Positions 26,835 through 35,280 of a stretch of 64,000 nucleotides of DNA are shown in pieces. The translations under genes were made by a program, and so were the position numbers. Source of the stretch: Jatrophihabitans sp. (GTDB lineage: Bacteria; Actinomycetota; Actinomycetes; Mycobacteriales; Jatrophihabitantaceae); the NCBI GenBank assembly GCA_036389035.1, contig DASVQQ010000018.1, positions 1-64,000 on the forward strand, given 5' to 3'. Positions within the stretch are counted from its first letter, which is position 1. Every line of letters starts with the position of its first letter. The notes beneath the pieces were generated by a model that saw nothing but the letters and a program-made list of their open reading frames with translations, was not told where the DNA came from and did not search any database.

Positions 26835-28226
26835 CTACTTGCTGACCAGGAATCCCAGCAGGTCCTGCCGGGTCACCACCCCGGCGGGCTTGCCGTCGAC
26901 GTGCACCAGCAACGCGTCCGCCCCGCCCAGCGCCTCGACCGCCCGGCGGACCGGCTCACCCGAGCCGATGATCGGCAGCATGGCCGACATGTGCTTCTCC
27001 AGCGGGTCCGACAACGAGGCCTGGCCTGCGAACAGGGCGTCCAGCAGCGCCTTCTCCGACACCGACCCGACCACCTCGCCGGCGGTCACCGGCGGCTCCG
27101 CGCCGACCACCGGCATCTGCGACACCCCGTACTCGCGCAGGATATCGATCGCCTCGCGGACGGTCTCGTTCGGGTGCCCGTGCACCAGGGCCGGGGTCTC
27201 GCCGTCCTTGGCGGTCAGCACCTCGCCCACGGTGGTCTCGGCGCTGTTGTCCAGGAAGCCGTAGTCGCTCATCCACTTGTCGGAGAAGACCTTCGACAGG
27301 TAGCCCCGGCCGCCGTCGGGCAGCAGCACCACGATCACGTCCTCGGGCCCGGCGCGCTCGGCCACCCGCAGCGCCGCCGCGACGGCCATGCCACACGAGC
27401 CGCCCACCAGCAGGCCCTCCTCGCGCGCCAGCCGCCGGGTGATCTCGAACGACGTCGAGTCCGAGACCGCGATGATCTCGTCGGCGACGTCACGGTCGTA
27501 GTTGCCGGGCCAGAAGTCCTCGCCCACCCCCTCGACGAGGTAGGGCCGGCCGGTGCCGCCGGAGTACACCGAGCCCTCGGGGTCGGCGCCGATCACCCGC
27601 ACCGGGCCGCCGGCGCGCTCGGCCGACATCTCCTTGAGGTAGCGGCCGGTGCCCGAGATGGTGCCGCCGGTGCCCACGCCGGTCACGAAATGGGTGATCC
27701 GGCCCTCGGTCTGCTCCCAGATCTCCGGGCCGGTGCTCTCGTAGTGGGCGCGGGAGTTGTTCACGTTGGAGTACTGGTCCGGCTTCCACGCGCCGGGCAC
27801 CTCACGAGCCAGCCGGTCAGAGACCTGGTAGTAGGAGCGCGGGTCCTCCGGCGCCACCGCGGTCGGGCAGACCACCACCTCGGCGCCGTAGGCCTTGAGG
27901 AGGTTGATCTTCTCCGGGGCGACCTTGTCCGGCAGCACGAAGATGCAGGAGTAGCCGCGCTGCTGGGCGACGATCGCCAGTCCCACCCCGGTGTTGCCGG
28001 ACGTCGGCTCGACGATCGTCCCACCGGGCTTGAGCTCGCCCGCACGCTCGGCCGCCTCGATCATCGGAAGGGCGATCCGGTCCTTGACCGATCCTCCGGG
28101 ATTGAAGTACTCGACCTTGGCCAGCACCAGCGGTGCGGTCTCGGGGTCGAGGTGGCTGGTGATGCTGCGGAGCTGGAGCAGCGGGGTGTTGCCGATCAGG
28201 TCAACGAGTGAGGTGTAGTAGCGCAT
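26835..28226 (-). CDS. cbs: Cystathionine beta-synthase
   Basis: A 463-residue fused enzyme. The PLP domain (1-310) has Lys48 in NPGGSVKDR, TSGNTG (about 75) and GVGTGGTISGTG (about 187). A pair of CBS domains covers about 335-460. It makes cystathionine from homocysteine and serine, the first transsulfuration step. The CBS pair is a likely nucleotide or SAM sensor. No N-terminal heme region is present. It is 61 nt before metB, has its own leaderless-type promoter and is divergent from the SGNH hydrolase gene. Confidence 0.95.
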   Translation of the reverse strand: MRYYTSLVDLIGNTPLLQLRSITSHLDPETAPLVLAKVEYFNPGGSVKDRIALPMIEAAERAGELKPGGTIVEPTSGNTGVGLAIVAQQRGYSCIFVLPDKVAPEKINLLKAYGAEVVVCPTAVAPEDPRSYYQVSDRLAREVPGAWKPDQYSNVNNSRAHYESTGPEIWEQTEGRITHFVTGVGTGGTISGTGRYLKEMSAERAGGPVRVIGADPEGSVYSGGTGRPYLVEGVGEDFWPGNYDRDVADEIIAVSDSTSFEITRRLAREEGLLVGGSCGMAVAAALRVAERAGPEDVIVVLLPDGGRGYLSKVFSDKWMSDYGFLDNSAETTVGEVLTAKDGETPALVHGHPNETVREAIDILREYGVSQMPVVGAEPPVTAGEVVGSVSEKALLDALFAGQASLSDPLEKHMSAMLPIIGSGEPVRRAVEALGGADALLVHVDGKPAGVVTRQDLLGFLVSK

Positions 28227-28233
28227 GGACCAA

Positions 28234-28239
28234 AGGCTA
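28234..28239 (-). promoter_or_regulatory. -10 element of probable leaderless promoter (cbs)
   Basis: On the minus strand TAGCCT ends 7 nt before the ATG at 28224-28226; there is no Shine-Dalgarno. Confidence 0.5.
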
Positions 28240-28291
28240 ACCTCGCCTCAACGATTCGGGGACATCAACGGTCAATCCAGGAGGCAGTTCC

Positions 28292-29332
28292 ATGAGCCGG
28301 GCTTCGCGCGCACGCCGGGTGGTGACCGCTGCCGCGTTCGGAACAGGCAGCCTGGGCGCGCTCAGCGCGGCGGCGGCCGGCCTGGTCTACGGCCAGACCA
28401 AACTTGCCCGGCGGCGGATCCAGCCTGCTGAGGCGAACCCGCCGCGGGCCGACGGGGTGTGGCTGGCGCCCGGCGCGCGGGCCGACGAGCCGCCGCTGCT
28501 GCTGGCGATGCTCGGTGACTCCTCAGCCGCCGGATACGGCGTGCACACCGACGCCGAGACCCCGGCAGCCCAGATCGCGATGGGGCTCTCGGCGCTGGCC
28601 CGGCGGCCGGTCCAGCTGCGCAACGTCGCGGTGGTCGGGGCCCAGAGCTCGGCGCTGGTGCGGCAGGTCGGGATGGTGCTGGAGGAGAGCCAGCGGCCCG
28701 ATCTGGTGGTGATCATGATCGGGGCCAACGACGTCACCCACCGGATCCGGGCCTCGGAGTCGGTCCGGCACCTCAACGACGCGCTGAGCGTGCTGGCCGA
28801 GCACAACCTCGAGGTGGTGATGGGCACCTGCCCCGACCTGGGGACGATCCGGCCGATCGCGCAGCCGCTGCGCTGGCTGGCCCGCCGGCTGTCCCGGACG
28901 CTGGCCGCCGCGCAGGCGGTGGCGGTGGTGGCCGCGGGCGGGCGGGCCGTCAGCCTGGGCGACATCCTGGGGCCGGAGTTCGCCAGCAGCCTGGATTACT
29001 TCTCCGCCGACCGGTTCCACCCGTCGGCGATCGGCTACACCCGGGCCGCGGAGGTGCTGCTGCCCTCGGCCGCCGCGGCGCTGGGCCTGAGCACGGTGTC
29101 CGAGCCGGCCGCGCCGTTCACCTCGACCAGGGCCCGGCCGGTGGCCAAGGCCGCGGCGCGGTCGGCCGGCCTGCCGGGCACCGAGGTGCTCCCGGCCCAG
29201 GTGCACGGCCAGCGGGCGGGCCGGCGCGGGCCGTGGGCAAGGCTCATCCGCCGCCGGGCAGCCACCGTGATACCGCCCACGTCCGGCGGCCAGGAAAACT
29301 TCACCCCTGCCACCATGGTGGGTAGCGACTAG
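28292..29332 (+). CDS. Secreted or membrane-anchored SGNH/GDSL hydrolase
   Basis: A 346-residue esterase-fold protein (M. tuberculosis Rv1075c by position and type). The N-terminus has a signal-anchor-like stretch (VVTAAAFGTGSLGALSAAAA, 10-29). Block I is MLGDSSAAGYGV (Ser about 74), block III GANDVTH (about 148), block V FHPSAIGY (His about 248). An ester hydrolase acting outside the membrane is likely; the substrate is unknown. The C-terminal 75 residues are Ala/Pro/Arg-rich. The RBS GGAGG lies 9 nt before the ATG. It is divergent from cbs. Confidence 0.88.
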   Translation: MSRASRARRVVTAAAFGTGSLGALSAAAAGLVYGQTKLARRRIQPAEANPPRADGVWLAPGARADEPPLLLAMLGDSSAAGYGVHTDAETPAAQIAMGLSALARRPVQLRNVAVVGAQSSALVRQVGMVLEESQRPDLVVIMIGANDVTHRIRASESVRHLNDALSVLAEHNLEVVMGTCPDLGTIRPIAQPLRWLARRLSRTLAAAQAVAVVAAGGRAVSLGDILGPEFASSLDYFSADRFHPSAIGYTRAAEVLLPSAAAALGLSTVSEPAAPFTSTRARPVAKAAARSAGLPGTEVLPAQVHGQRAGRRGPWARLIRRRAATVIPPTSGGQENFTPATMVGSD

Positions 29333-29378
29333 CCCGTTCGGGGCCAGCTTTTTCGAGAGCTTCATCAAGGAGAAACCC

Positions 29379-30608
29379 ATGACCAGCACGCCGCAGGCCG
29401 TCATCGTCGCCACCGCCCGATCGCCGATCGGCCGGGCCGGCAAGGGCTCGCTGGTGAACATGCGCGCCGATGACCTCACCGCGCAGATGATCGCCGCGGC
29501 GCTGGCCAAGGTGCCGCAGCTGGATCCGCGCCAGATCGATGACCTGCTGCTGGGCTGCGGCCTGCCCGGCGGCGAGCAGGGCTACAACATGGCCAAGATC
29601 GTGGCCACCCTGCTCGGTTACGACTTCTTGCCGGGCGCGACCGTCACCCGGTACTGCGCGTCCTCGCTGCAGACCACCCGGATGGCGATGCACGCCATCC
29701 GGGCCGGCGAGGGGGACGTGTTCATCTCCGCCGGTGTCGAGACGGTGTCGCGGTTCGTCAAGGGCTCCTCCGACGGCCTGCCCGACACCAAGAACCCGCT
29801 GTTCGCCGAGGCGCAGGAGCGCACCGCGAAGGTCGCAGCCGAAGGCGCCGACGGCTGGCAGGACCCGCGCGAACGCGGCGACCTGCCCGACCCCTACATC
29901 CCGATGGGCCAGACGGCGGAGAACCTGGCCCGGCAGTTGGGCGTCAGCCGCGAGGAGATGGACCACTTCGGGGTGCGGTCGCAGAACCTGGCGGAGAAGT
30001 CCATCGCCAACGGCTTCTGGGCCAGGGAGATCACCCCCGTCACGCTGCCCTCCGGCGAGGTGGTCAGCGTCGATGACGGGCCGCGGGCCGGGGTCACCTA
30101 CGAGGGTGTCTCGCAGCTCAAGCCGGTGTTCCGCCCGGACGGGCTGGTCACCGCCGGCAACTGCTGCCCCCTCAACGACGGGGCCGCGGCGCTGATCATC
30201 ATGAGCGAGACCAAGGCCGCCGAGTTGGACGTGACGCCGCTGGCCCGGATCGTGGCGACCGGGGTCACCGGCCTGTCGCCGGAGATCATGGGCCTGGGGC
30301 CGGTCGAGGCGTCCCGGCAGGCGCTGGCCCGGGCCGGCATGTCGGTCTCCGACATCGACCTGGTGGAGATCAACGAGGCCTTCGCCGCCCAGGTGGTCCC
30401 GTCGTACCAGCAGCTGGGCTTCGACCTTGACAAGGTCAACGTCAACGGCGGTTCGATCGCGGTCGGGCACCCGTTCGGCATGACCGGGGCCCGGATCGCC
30501 ACCACGCTGATCAACTCGCTGCAGACCCATGACAAGCAGTTCGGCCTGGAGACGATGTGCGTCGGCGGCGGCCAGGGTATGGCGATGATCCTGGAGCGGC
30601 TGTCCTGA
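29379..30608 (+). CDS. fadA: Acetyl-CoA C-acyltransferase (thiolase)
   Basis: A 409-residue thiolase. Nucleophile Cys93 ([10 protein letters not shown]), the [11 protein letters not shown] motif, His364 in [11 protein letters not shown] and Cys394 in CVGGGQGMA form a complete active site. The GHPFGMT form and the length fit the FadA3-type degradative/acetoacetyl group (Rv1074c in M. tuberculosis, next to the SGNH hydrolase). It splits or forms 3-ketoacyl-CoA. RBS AAGGAG lies 7 nt upstream. The stop codon lies inside the first copy of a 30-bp repeat. Confidence 0.92.
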   Translation: MTSTPQAVIVATARSPIGRAGKGSLVNMRADDLTAQMIAAALAKVPQLDPRQIDDLLLGCGLPGGEQGYNMAKIVATLLGYDFLPGATVTRYCASSLQTTRMAMHAIRAGEGDVFISAGVETVSRFVKGSSDGLPDTKNPLFAEAQERTAKVAAEGADGWQDPRERGDLPDPYIPMGQTAENLARQLGVSREEMDHFGVRSQNLAEKSIANGFWAREITPVTLPSGEVVSVDDGPRAGVTYEGVSQLKPVFRPDGLVTAGNCCPLNDGAAALIIMSETKAAELDVTPLARIVATGVTGLSPEIMGLGPVEASRQALARAGMSVSDIDLVEINEAFAAQVVPSYQQLGFDLDKVNVNGGSIAVGHPFGMTGARIATTLINSLQTHDKQFGLETMCVGGGQGMAMILERLS

Positions 30609-30664
30609 GCTTGACCGACCCGTATCGATTCGGCCTGAGCTTGACCGACCCGTATCGATTCGGC
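30605..30664. repeat. 30-bp perfect tandem duplication spanning the thiolase stop codon
   Basis: Copies at 30605-30634 and 30635-30664 are identical. Each contains GTATCGAT, and the reverse ATCGATAC occurs again near 30682, so a hairpin can form. The duplication is downstream of the stop and does not change the protein. Confidence 0.95.
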
Positions 30665-30708
30665 TGCCTGGGACGGCCGACATCGATACGCGTTCCCCGA
30701 CATGGTGC

Positions 30709-30740
30709 GGCCCCGTCCCTCAACGCTGAGGGACGGGGCC
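30709..30740. terminator. Bidirectional terminator between the thiolase and Bax-inhibitor genes
   Basis: A perfect 14-bp stem with a 4-nt loop (ACGC) lies between two convergent genes, 33 nt after the minus-strand stop. There is no U-tract, as usual in high-GC actinobacteria. Confidence 0.9.
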
Positions 30741-30772
30741 GACTTGGTAGTTACTAGCTGGCTCTTGGGGGC

Positions 30773-31609
30773 TTAGTCGTTGCGCCCGGTCAGGTAGCTG
30801 AGCAGCCGCAGGATCTCCAGGTACAGCCAGACCAGGGTCACCAGCACGCCCCAGGACAGGTACCAGCCGACCTTCTCGTCCACGCCGCGCCGGACCGACT
30901 GCTCGATCATGTCGAAGTCCACGATCAGGTTCGAGGCCGCGATCACGATGCAGAGCAGGCTGAACCCGATGGCCAGCGCCCCGCCGTCCCGCAGGCCCAG
31001 GCCGCCGGGAGTGAACATGCCGGCGATCAGGTTGACCAGCATCAGGCCGACGACGCCCAGCGTCGAGGCGAACACGATCTTGGTGAACTTCGGGGTGACC
31101 CGGACCGCGCCGGTCTTGTAGACCACCAGCACGCCGCCGGCCACCATGATTGTCCCGGTGATCGCCTGCACCACGATGCCGTTGAACCGGTCGTTGAACA
31201 TCTCGCTGATGCCACCCAGCGCCAGGCCCTGCAGGCCCGCGTAGATGGTCGCGGTGACGGCGTTCGCCTTGCCCGAGAACGCCATGTAGAGGCCGAGTCC
31301 GAGCGTGGCGAGCACGCTGATCAGGACGACGGCGCCGATGGTCGCGTCGGGGATGAGGAACCAGGCGAAGCCGGCTGCCACCAGCAGGGTGCCGAGCAGC
31401 ACCATGGAGCGGGTGACGACGTCGTCCAGGGTCAGGTACCGCGACGGCGCCGCGGGCGGGGCCGGCTGACCGTAGGACGGCTGGTTGTACCACTCGTTGA
31501 GCTGGCCGGGCGACGGCGGCGGCGCGATCGGGCCGTTGGGGCCCTGGGCTGCCGTGGAGCCTGGACGTCCGGTCTTCTCAAAACCCCGCAAGACAGGGTT
31601 ACTGGCCAC
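30773..31609 (-). CDS. Bax inhibitor-1 / YccA family membrane protein
   Basis: A 278-residue protein with a Pro/Gly-rich cytoplasmic start (residues 1-55), the TRSMVLLGTLLVAAGFAW first helix and about seven membrane helices. It has the family FIFD-like region (VDFDMIEQ, about 236) and a short end that returns to the cytosol. The family acts as a pH-sensitive calcium leak or stress-protective membrane protein; no specific role is known here. The start is GTG, with GGAGG 8 nt upstream. A GC-rich hairpin (31633-31655) lies in its leader. Confidence 0.88.
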   Translation of the reverse strand: MASNPVLRGFEKTGRPGSTAAQGPNGPIAPPPSPGQLNEWYNQPSYGQPAPPAAPSRYLTLDDVVTRSMVLLGTLLVAAGFAWFLIPDATIGAVVLISVLATLGLGLYMAFSGKANAVTATIYAGLQGLALGGISEMFNDRFNGIVVQAITGTIMVAGGVLVVYKTGAVRVTPKFTKIVFASTLGVVGLMLVNLIAGMFTPGGLGLRDGGALAIGFSLLCIVIAASNLIVDFDMIEQSVRRGVDEKVGWYLSWGVLVTLVWLYLEILRLLSYLTGRND

Positions 31610-31757
31610 TTTGTTGCCTCCACCTCGGTATCCGCACCGGTGGGTTCCCGGTGCGCACGTTGTACATCAGATGTAACGCATGACGGTGCTTCGGTAGTTC
31701 CCGGGCCTGCTGCTCGTCCCCGCCGCGATCTGACCGGTGGACAGCCGGCGCCAGCCG

Positions 31758-31830
31758 TACCCCCGGTCGGACTCGAACCGACACTGTGCGGATTTTAAGT
31801 CCGCTGCCTCTGCCATTGGGCTACGGGGGC
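31758..31830 (-). tRNA. tRNA with UAA anticodon (Leu by anticodon), short variable arm
   Basis: A 73-nt cloverleaf. The acceptor stem is GCCCCCG/CGGGGGT, with a G-U first pair and A73. The anticodon stem GCGGA/TCCGC encloses loop CTTAAAA (anticodon UAA). The T arm is GTCGG-TTCGAGT-CCGAC. CCA is not encoded (CGG follows). The variable region is only 5 nt, whereas normal bacterial leucine tRNAs have a long variable arm. It may be a second UUA decoder or a relic; see findings. Confidence 0.85.
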
Positions 31831-31848
31831 GCGCCAGCAGGGTATCGG

Positions 31849-33159
31849 TCAGGACGCGCTGGCCCGCTCGAAGTCATGGCGCGGCGACTGCAGCTGGCCC
31901 AGCGACACCACCTCGCGGGGGAAGAACAGCGCGGCGGTCCAGTCGGCGAGCACCCGCACCTTGCGGTTGAAGGTGGGCACCCGGGACAGGTGGTAGGTGC
32001 GGTGGATGAACCAGGCCAGCGGGCCGCGCACCTTGACCCCGTAGAGCTCTGCCACCCCGCGGTAGAGCCCCAGCGAGGCGACCGAGCCGACGTAGGCGTG
32101 CTTGTAGTCCTTCAGCGCCTGGCCGTTGATCGTCCGCACGAGGTTGTCGGCGAGCAGCCGGGCCTGCCGGACGGCGTGCTGGGCCGACGGGCCGCACAGC
32201 GCGTCGGGGTCTGACTTGGACAGGTCCGGCACCGCCGCGGTGTCACCGGCCGAGAACACCCCCTGGACCCCCTTGACGGTCAGGTTCGCGCGGCAGGGCA
32301 GCCGGCCGCGATCATCGACCGGCAACCCGGAGCTGGCGGCCAGCGGATGGGCCTTGACCCCGGCCGTCCAGACCAGGGTGTCGACCTCGAAGCTCTCGCC
32401 GTCGGACAGCTCGACCCGCCCGCCCACCGCCGACACCAGCCGGGTGTTGAGCCGGACGTCGATGGAGCGTTCGGCCAGCCGGTCGGCGGTGTAGGCCGAC
32501 AGCCCCACCGAGACCTCGGGCATGATCCGGTTCGCCGCCTCGACCAGCACCCAGCGCAGGTCGGCGGGGCTGATGTCGGGGTAGTAACGGCAGGCGTAGC
32601 GGGCCATGTCCTCCAGCTCGGCCAGCGCCTCGACACCCGCGTAGCCGCCGCCGACGAAGGCGAAGGTCAACGCCCTGCGCCTGGCCGCCGGGTTCTCGGT
32701 GGAGGAGGCGAAGTCCAGCATGGCCAGCACGTGGTTGCGCATGAAGATGGCCTCGCCGATGGTCTTGAAGCCGATGCCCTGCTCGGCCAGGCCCGGAATC
32801 GGCAGCGTCCGGGCGATCGAGCCGGGAGCCACCACCAGCAGGTCGTAGCCCAGCTCGTAGGAGTCGCCCGAGGCCGGCTCCACCACCACCGACCGCCGAT
32901 CGTGCTCGACCCGGCTGACCAGTCCGGTGATCACCCGGCAGTGCTTGAGCACCCGGCGCAGCGGCACCACCACGTGTCGGGGCTCGACGCTGCCGGCCGC
33001 CGCCTCGGGCAGGAAAGGCTGGTAGGTCATATTGGGCTGCGGATCGATCACCACGATCTCGGCCCGGCCGCGGGACAGCTTCTTCTGCGCCCGCAAGGCG
33101 GTGTACAGGCCGACGTAGCCACCGCCGACGATCACAATTCGGGTGGGTCCACTGCTCAT
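31849..33159 (-). CDS. ndh: NDH-2-like FAD-dependent NADH dehydrogenase
   Basis: A 436-residue two-dinucleotide-fold flavoprotein. FAD is bound by VIVGGGYVGLYTAL (about residue 9). The second GxGxxG-like loop for NADH is FVGGGYAGVEALAEL (about 165). DTAAVPD (about 315) is the FAD motif before the C-terminal part, and FIHRTYHLSRVPTFNRKVRVLADW is a C-terminal membrane-association region (cited in parts). It reduces quinone with NADH without pumping protons. The ATG at 33157-33159 is chosen because the fold starts 8 residues later; GGCGGAAG lies upstream. Confidence 0.88.
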   Translation of the reverse strand: MSSGPTRIVIVGGGYVGLYTALRAQKKLSRGRAEIVVIDPQPNMTYQPFLPEAAAGSVEPRHVVVPLRRVLKHCRVITGLVSRVEHDRRSVVVEPASGDSYELGYDLLVVAPGSIARTLPIPGLAEQGIGFKTIGEAIFMRNHVLAMLDFASSTENPAARRRALTFAFVGGGYAGVEALAELEDMARYACRYYPDISPADLRWVLVEAANRIMPEVSVGLSAYTADRLAERSIDVRLNTRLVSAVGGRVELSDGESFEVDTLVWTAGVKAHPLAASSGLPVDDRGRLPCRANLTVKGVQGVFSAGDTAAVPDLSKSDPDALCGPSAQHAVRQARLLADNLVRTINGQALKDYKHAYVGSVASLGLYRGVAELYGVKVRGPLAWFIHRTYHLSRVPTFNRKVRVLADWTAALFFPREVVSLGQLQSPRHDFERASAS

Positions 33160-33254
33160 CGCTTCCGCCCCCTCAGTTGGCGATTTCCACGCTACCGACC
33201 CGCGACCGGCGGCCGACCACCCGGCAGCCGCCCACAGCCGCCCGGGGCGCCACC

Positions 33255-33260
33255 TAGACT
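33255..33260 (+). promoter_or_regulatory. -10 element of probable leaderless promoter (DUF4235 gene)
   Basis: TAGACT ends 8 nt before the ATG at 33269; there is no Shine-Dalgarno. Confidence 0.45.
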
Positions 33261-33268
33261 GGTCCCAC

Positions 33269-33646
33269 ATGCCGGGCGAGCACGGGGCTCACGACGATGG
33301 GATGGCTATGGCTGGCAAGGCGAGCAGGTTCGCGTTCAAGTTGGTGGCACTCGCGGTGGCGGTGCCGGTCGGCAAGGTGGTCACCGCCAGCACCTCGAAG
33401 CTCTGGACAGCCGCCCGGCCGGGCCGGGCGCCGGTGAATCCTCGCGATGCCGACACCAACTGGAAGGACGCCCTGCTCTGGGCGAGCCTGAGCGGGTTCG
33501 GGGTGGCGGTGGCCCAGTTGGTGACCACCAAGGGCGCCGACACGATCTGGCGGGCGATGACCGGCCGGCCGTCGCCGCGGCCCAAGCAGATCAGCGACGA
33601 CAAGGGCCCCAAGGCTCCGAGCGCGCTGACCGCGGTGAACGCCTAG
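33269..33646 (+). CDS. DUF4235 membrane protein
   Basis: A 125-residue protein. A hydrophobic segment lies at about residues 25-45 (FKLVALAVAVPVGKVV) and a second at about 70-88 (ALLWASLSGFGVAVAQLV). W-x-A and T-x-G-A-D-T-I-W segments match the small DUF4235 family found in actinobacteria. The role is unknown. The ATG at 33269 is supported by TAGACT 8 nt upstream; a later ATG (33302) is possible. Its stop lies in the first copy of a 31-bp repeat. Confidence 0.72.
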   Translation: MPGEHGAHDDGMAMAGKASRFAFKLVALAVAVPVGKVVTASTSKLWTAARPGRAPVNPRDADTNWKDALLWASLSGFGVAVAQLVTTKGADTIWRAMTGRPSPRPKQISDDKGPKAPSALTAVNA

Positions 33647-33762
33647 CGAACCAGCCGAGGCCGAGGCCGACGCCTAGCGGCCCAGCCGAGGCCGAGGCCG
33701 ACGCCTAGCGGGCCAGCCGACGCTGATCAGCGGGCCAGCAGACGCTGATCAGCGGGCCAGCA
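33639..33762. repeat. Two nested tandem repeat blocks between DUF4235 and ppx stop codons
   Basis: A 31-bp unit starts at 33639, 33670 and 33701 (the third copy is cut short) and contains the DUF4235 stop. A 22-bp unit occurs twice (33719-33740, 33741-33762), and the second copy holds the ppx stop. The genes converge; no other feature is in the 102-bp gap. Confidence 0.93.
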
Positions 33763-34687
33763 GGCTCATCGCGATGCCGTCCAGGATGTCGTGCTCGCTG
33801 GCGATCACCTCGCGCGCTCCGACGGCCTCCATCACGGTGCGCAGCACCAGCGCGCCGCCGCCGATCACGTCGACCCGGCCGGGGTGCATCACCGGCAGGG
33901 CCGCGCGCTCGTCCCGGCGCATTTTCAGCAGCCGGTCGGTGACCTCGCTGACCTGCAGGTAGTCGATCACCGAACCGTGGATCGCGTCCGGGTCATAGGC
34001 GGGCAGGTCCAGCGCCAGCGCGGCGATCGTCGTCACAGTGCCCGCCACCCCGACGAAGGCGGCCGCCTCGCCCACCGGCACGTCCACCATGGCGGCCTGC
34101 AGCGCCACCCGCAGATCGGCCAGTGCCGCCTGCACCTGGGCCTCGGTCGGCGGGTCCTCGCGCAGGTGCCGCTCGGTGATCCGGACGCAACCGACGTCCA
34201 TGCTGTGGGCGGCGATCAGCTTCTGCGAACCCGGGGTGGCGGTCGGCGAGCCCAGCACCAGCTCGGTGGAGCCGCCGCCGATGTCGGCCAGCAGCAGCGG
34301 GTCCGCCACCCCGGGCAGCCCGGCCACGGCCCCGGTGAAGGACAGCTCCGCCTCGGCCAGCCCGGTGATCACCTCGGGCTCGACTCCCAGCGCCTGGCGG
34401 ACCACCGCCCGGAACTCGTCGGCGTTGTCGGCGTCGCGGGAGGCCGAGGTGGCGACCATCCGGACCTCGGTCGCACCCAGCGAGTGGATGCTCGCGGCGT
34501 AGTCGGCCAGCGCCAACCGGGTCCGCTCGATCGCCGCCGGGGCCAGCCGGCCGGTCCGGTCGACGCCCTCACCGAGCCGGACCACCCGCATCTCGCGGTG
34601 CACGTCACGCAACCCGGTGGGACCGCCGTCGGCGATCAGCAGCCGGATCGAGTTGGTGCCGCAGTCGATGGCCGCTACCCGCTTCAC
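33749..34687 (-). CDS. ppx: Exopolyphosphatase / Ppx-GppA phosphatase
   Basis: A 312-residue ASKHA-fold phosphatase. It has the phosphate-1 loop AIDCGTNSIRLL (residues 6-17), the GGGSTELVLG loop (about 145) and a late VIGGGALVLR. It degrades polyphosphate and/or pppGpp. M. tuberculosis Rv1026 is the equivalent in the same operon. The GTG start overlaps the DUF501 stop (GTGA) and brings the length to family size. Codon use is like its neighbours. Confidence 0.93.
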   Translation of the reverse strand: MKRVAAIDCGTNSIRLLIADGGPTGLRDVHREMRVVRLGEGVDRTGRLAPAAIERTRLALADYAASIHSLGATEVRMVATSASRDADNADEFRAVVRQALGVEPEVITGLAEAELSFTGAVAGLPGVADPLLLADIGGGSTELVLGSPTATPGSQKLIAAHSMDVGCVRITERHLREDPPTEAQVQAALADLRVALQAAMVDVPVGEAAAFVGVAGTVTTIAALALDLPAYDPDAIHGSVIDYLQVSEVTDRLLKMRRDERAALPVMHPGRVDVIGGGALVLRTVMEAVGAREVIASEHDILDGIAMSLLAR

Positions 34688-35280
34688 GATGGGCCCGCTT
34701 CCGGCTCGGGCACGCACCGGCCCTGGCGCCACCAGTCCCCCAGCGCGGCCAGCGCCTCGTCACCCAGCGGGTTCACCCCGGGACCGGCGGCCAGCGAGTG
34801 CGCCACCAGGACGTGCAGGCACTTCACCCGGGTGGGCATCCCGCCGGCCGAGACGCCGCTGATCTCAGGCACCGGCCCGTGCCGCTCGCGCTGGGCCAGG
34901 TAAGCCTCGTGCGCCGCCCGGTAGCCGGCGGCCAGGCCGGCGTCCGAGCCCAACCGGTCGGTCATCTGCCGCATCAGCCCGGACGCCTCCAGCGTCGAGA
35001 CCAGCGAGGCCGCCTTCGGGCAGGTCAGGTAGTACAGCGTCGGAAACGGGGTTCCGTCGGGCAGCCGGGACGCGGTCTCGACCACGTCCGGATTGCCGCA
35101 CGGGCACCGGTGCGCGACCGCGCGGATGGCCCGCGGCGGCCGTCCCAGCTGGGCCCGGACGATCTCGGCGTCCACGGCACTCACCGCGTCCGTGGCACTC
35201 ACCGCGCCCGTGGGGCCCACCGCGTCCGGGGGGCCCACCGCGTCCACGGCGTCCATTGCGCGCACCGCGTCCGCGGTCAC
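34684..35280 (-). CDS. DUF501 protein (Rv1025-like)
   Basis: A 198-residue conserved actinobacterial protein of unknown role. It has the family signatures RAVAHRCPCGNPDVVETASRLPDG (62-85, in two parts) and PTLYYLTCPKAASLVSTLE, then SGVSAGGMPTRVKCLHVLVAHSLA, which cluster two Cys/His-rich blocks. The GTG start overlaps the ftsB stop (GTGA). Its first about 45 residues are four degenerate 18-bp repeats and vary; the family proper starts near VDAEIVRAQLGR. It is in the eno-ftsB-DUF501-ppx operon. Confidence 0.88.
   Translation of the reverse strand: MTADAVRAMDAVDAVGPPDAVGPTGAVSATDAVSAVDAEIVRAQLGRPPRAIRAVAHRCPCGNPDVVETASRLPDGTPFPTLYYLTCPKAASLVSTLEASGLMRQMTDRLGSDAGLAAGYRAAHEAYLAQRERHGPVPEISGVSAGGMPTRVKCLHVLVAHSLAAGPGVNPLGDEALAALGDWWRQGRCVPEPEAGPS
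35171..35242 (-). repeat. Four degenerate 18-bp in-frame repeats in the DUF501 N-terminus
   Basis: Period-18 units (35171, 35189, 35207, 35225) encode variants of (D/T/G)AVSA(T/V) and DAVGP. Units differ at 2-4 bases, so they are older than the perfect duplications. Confidence 0.8.
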
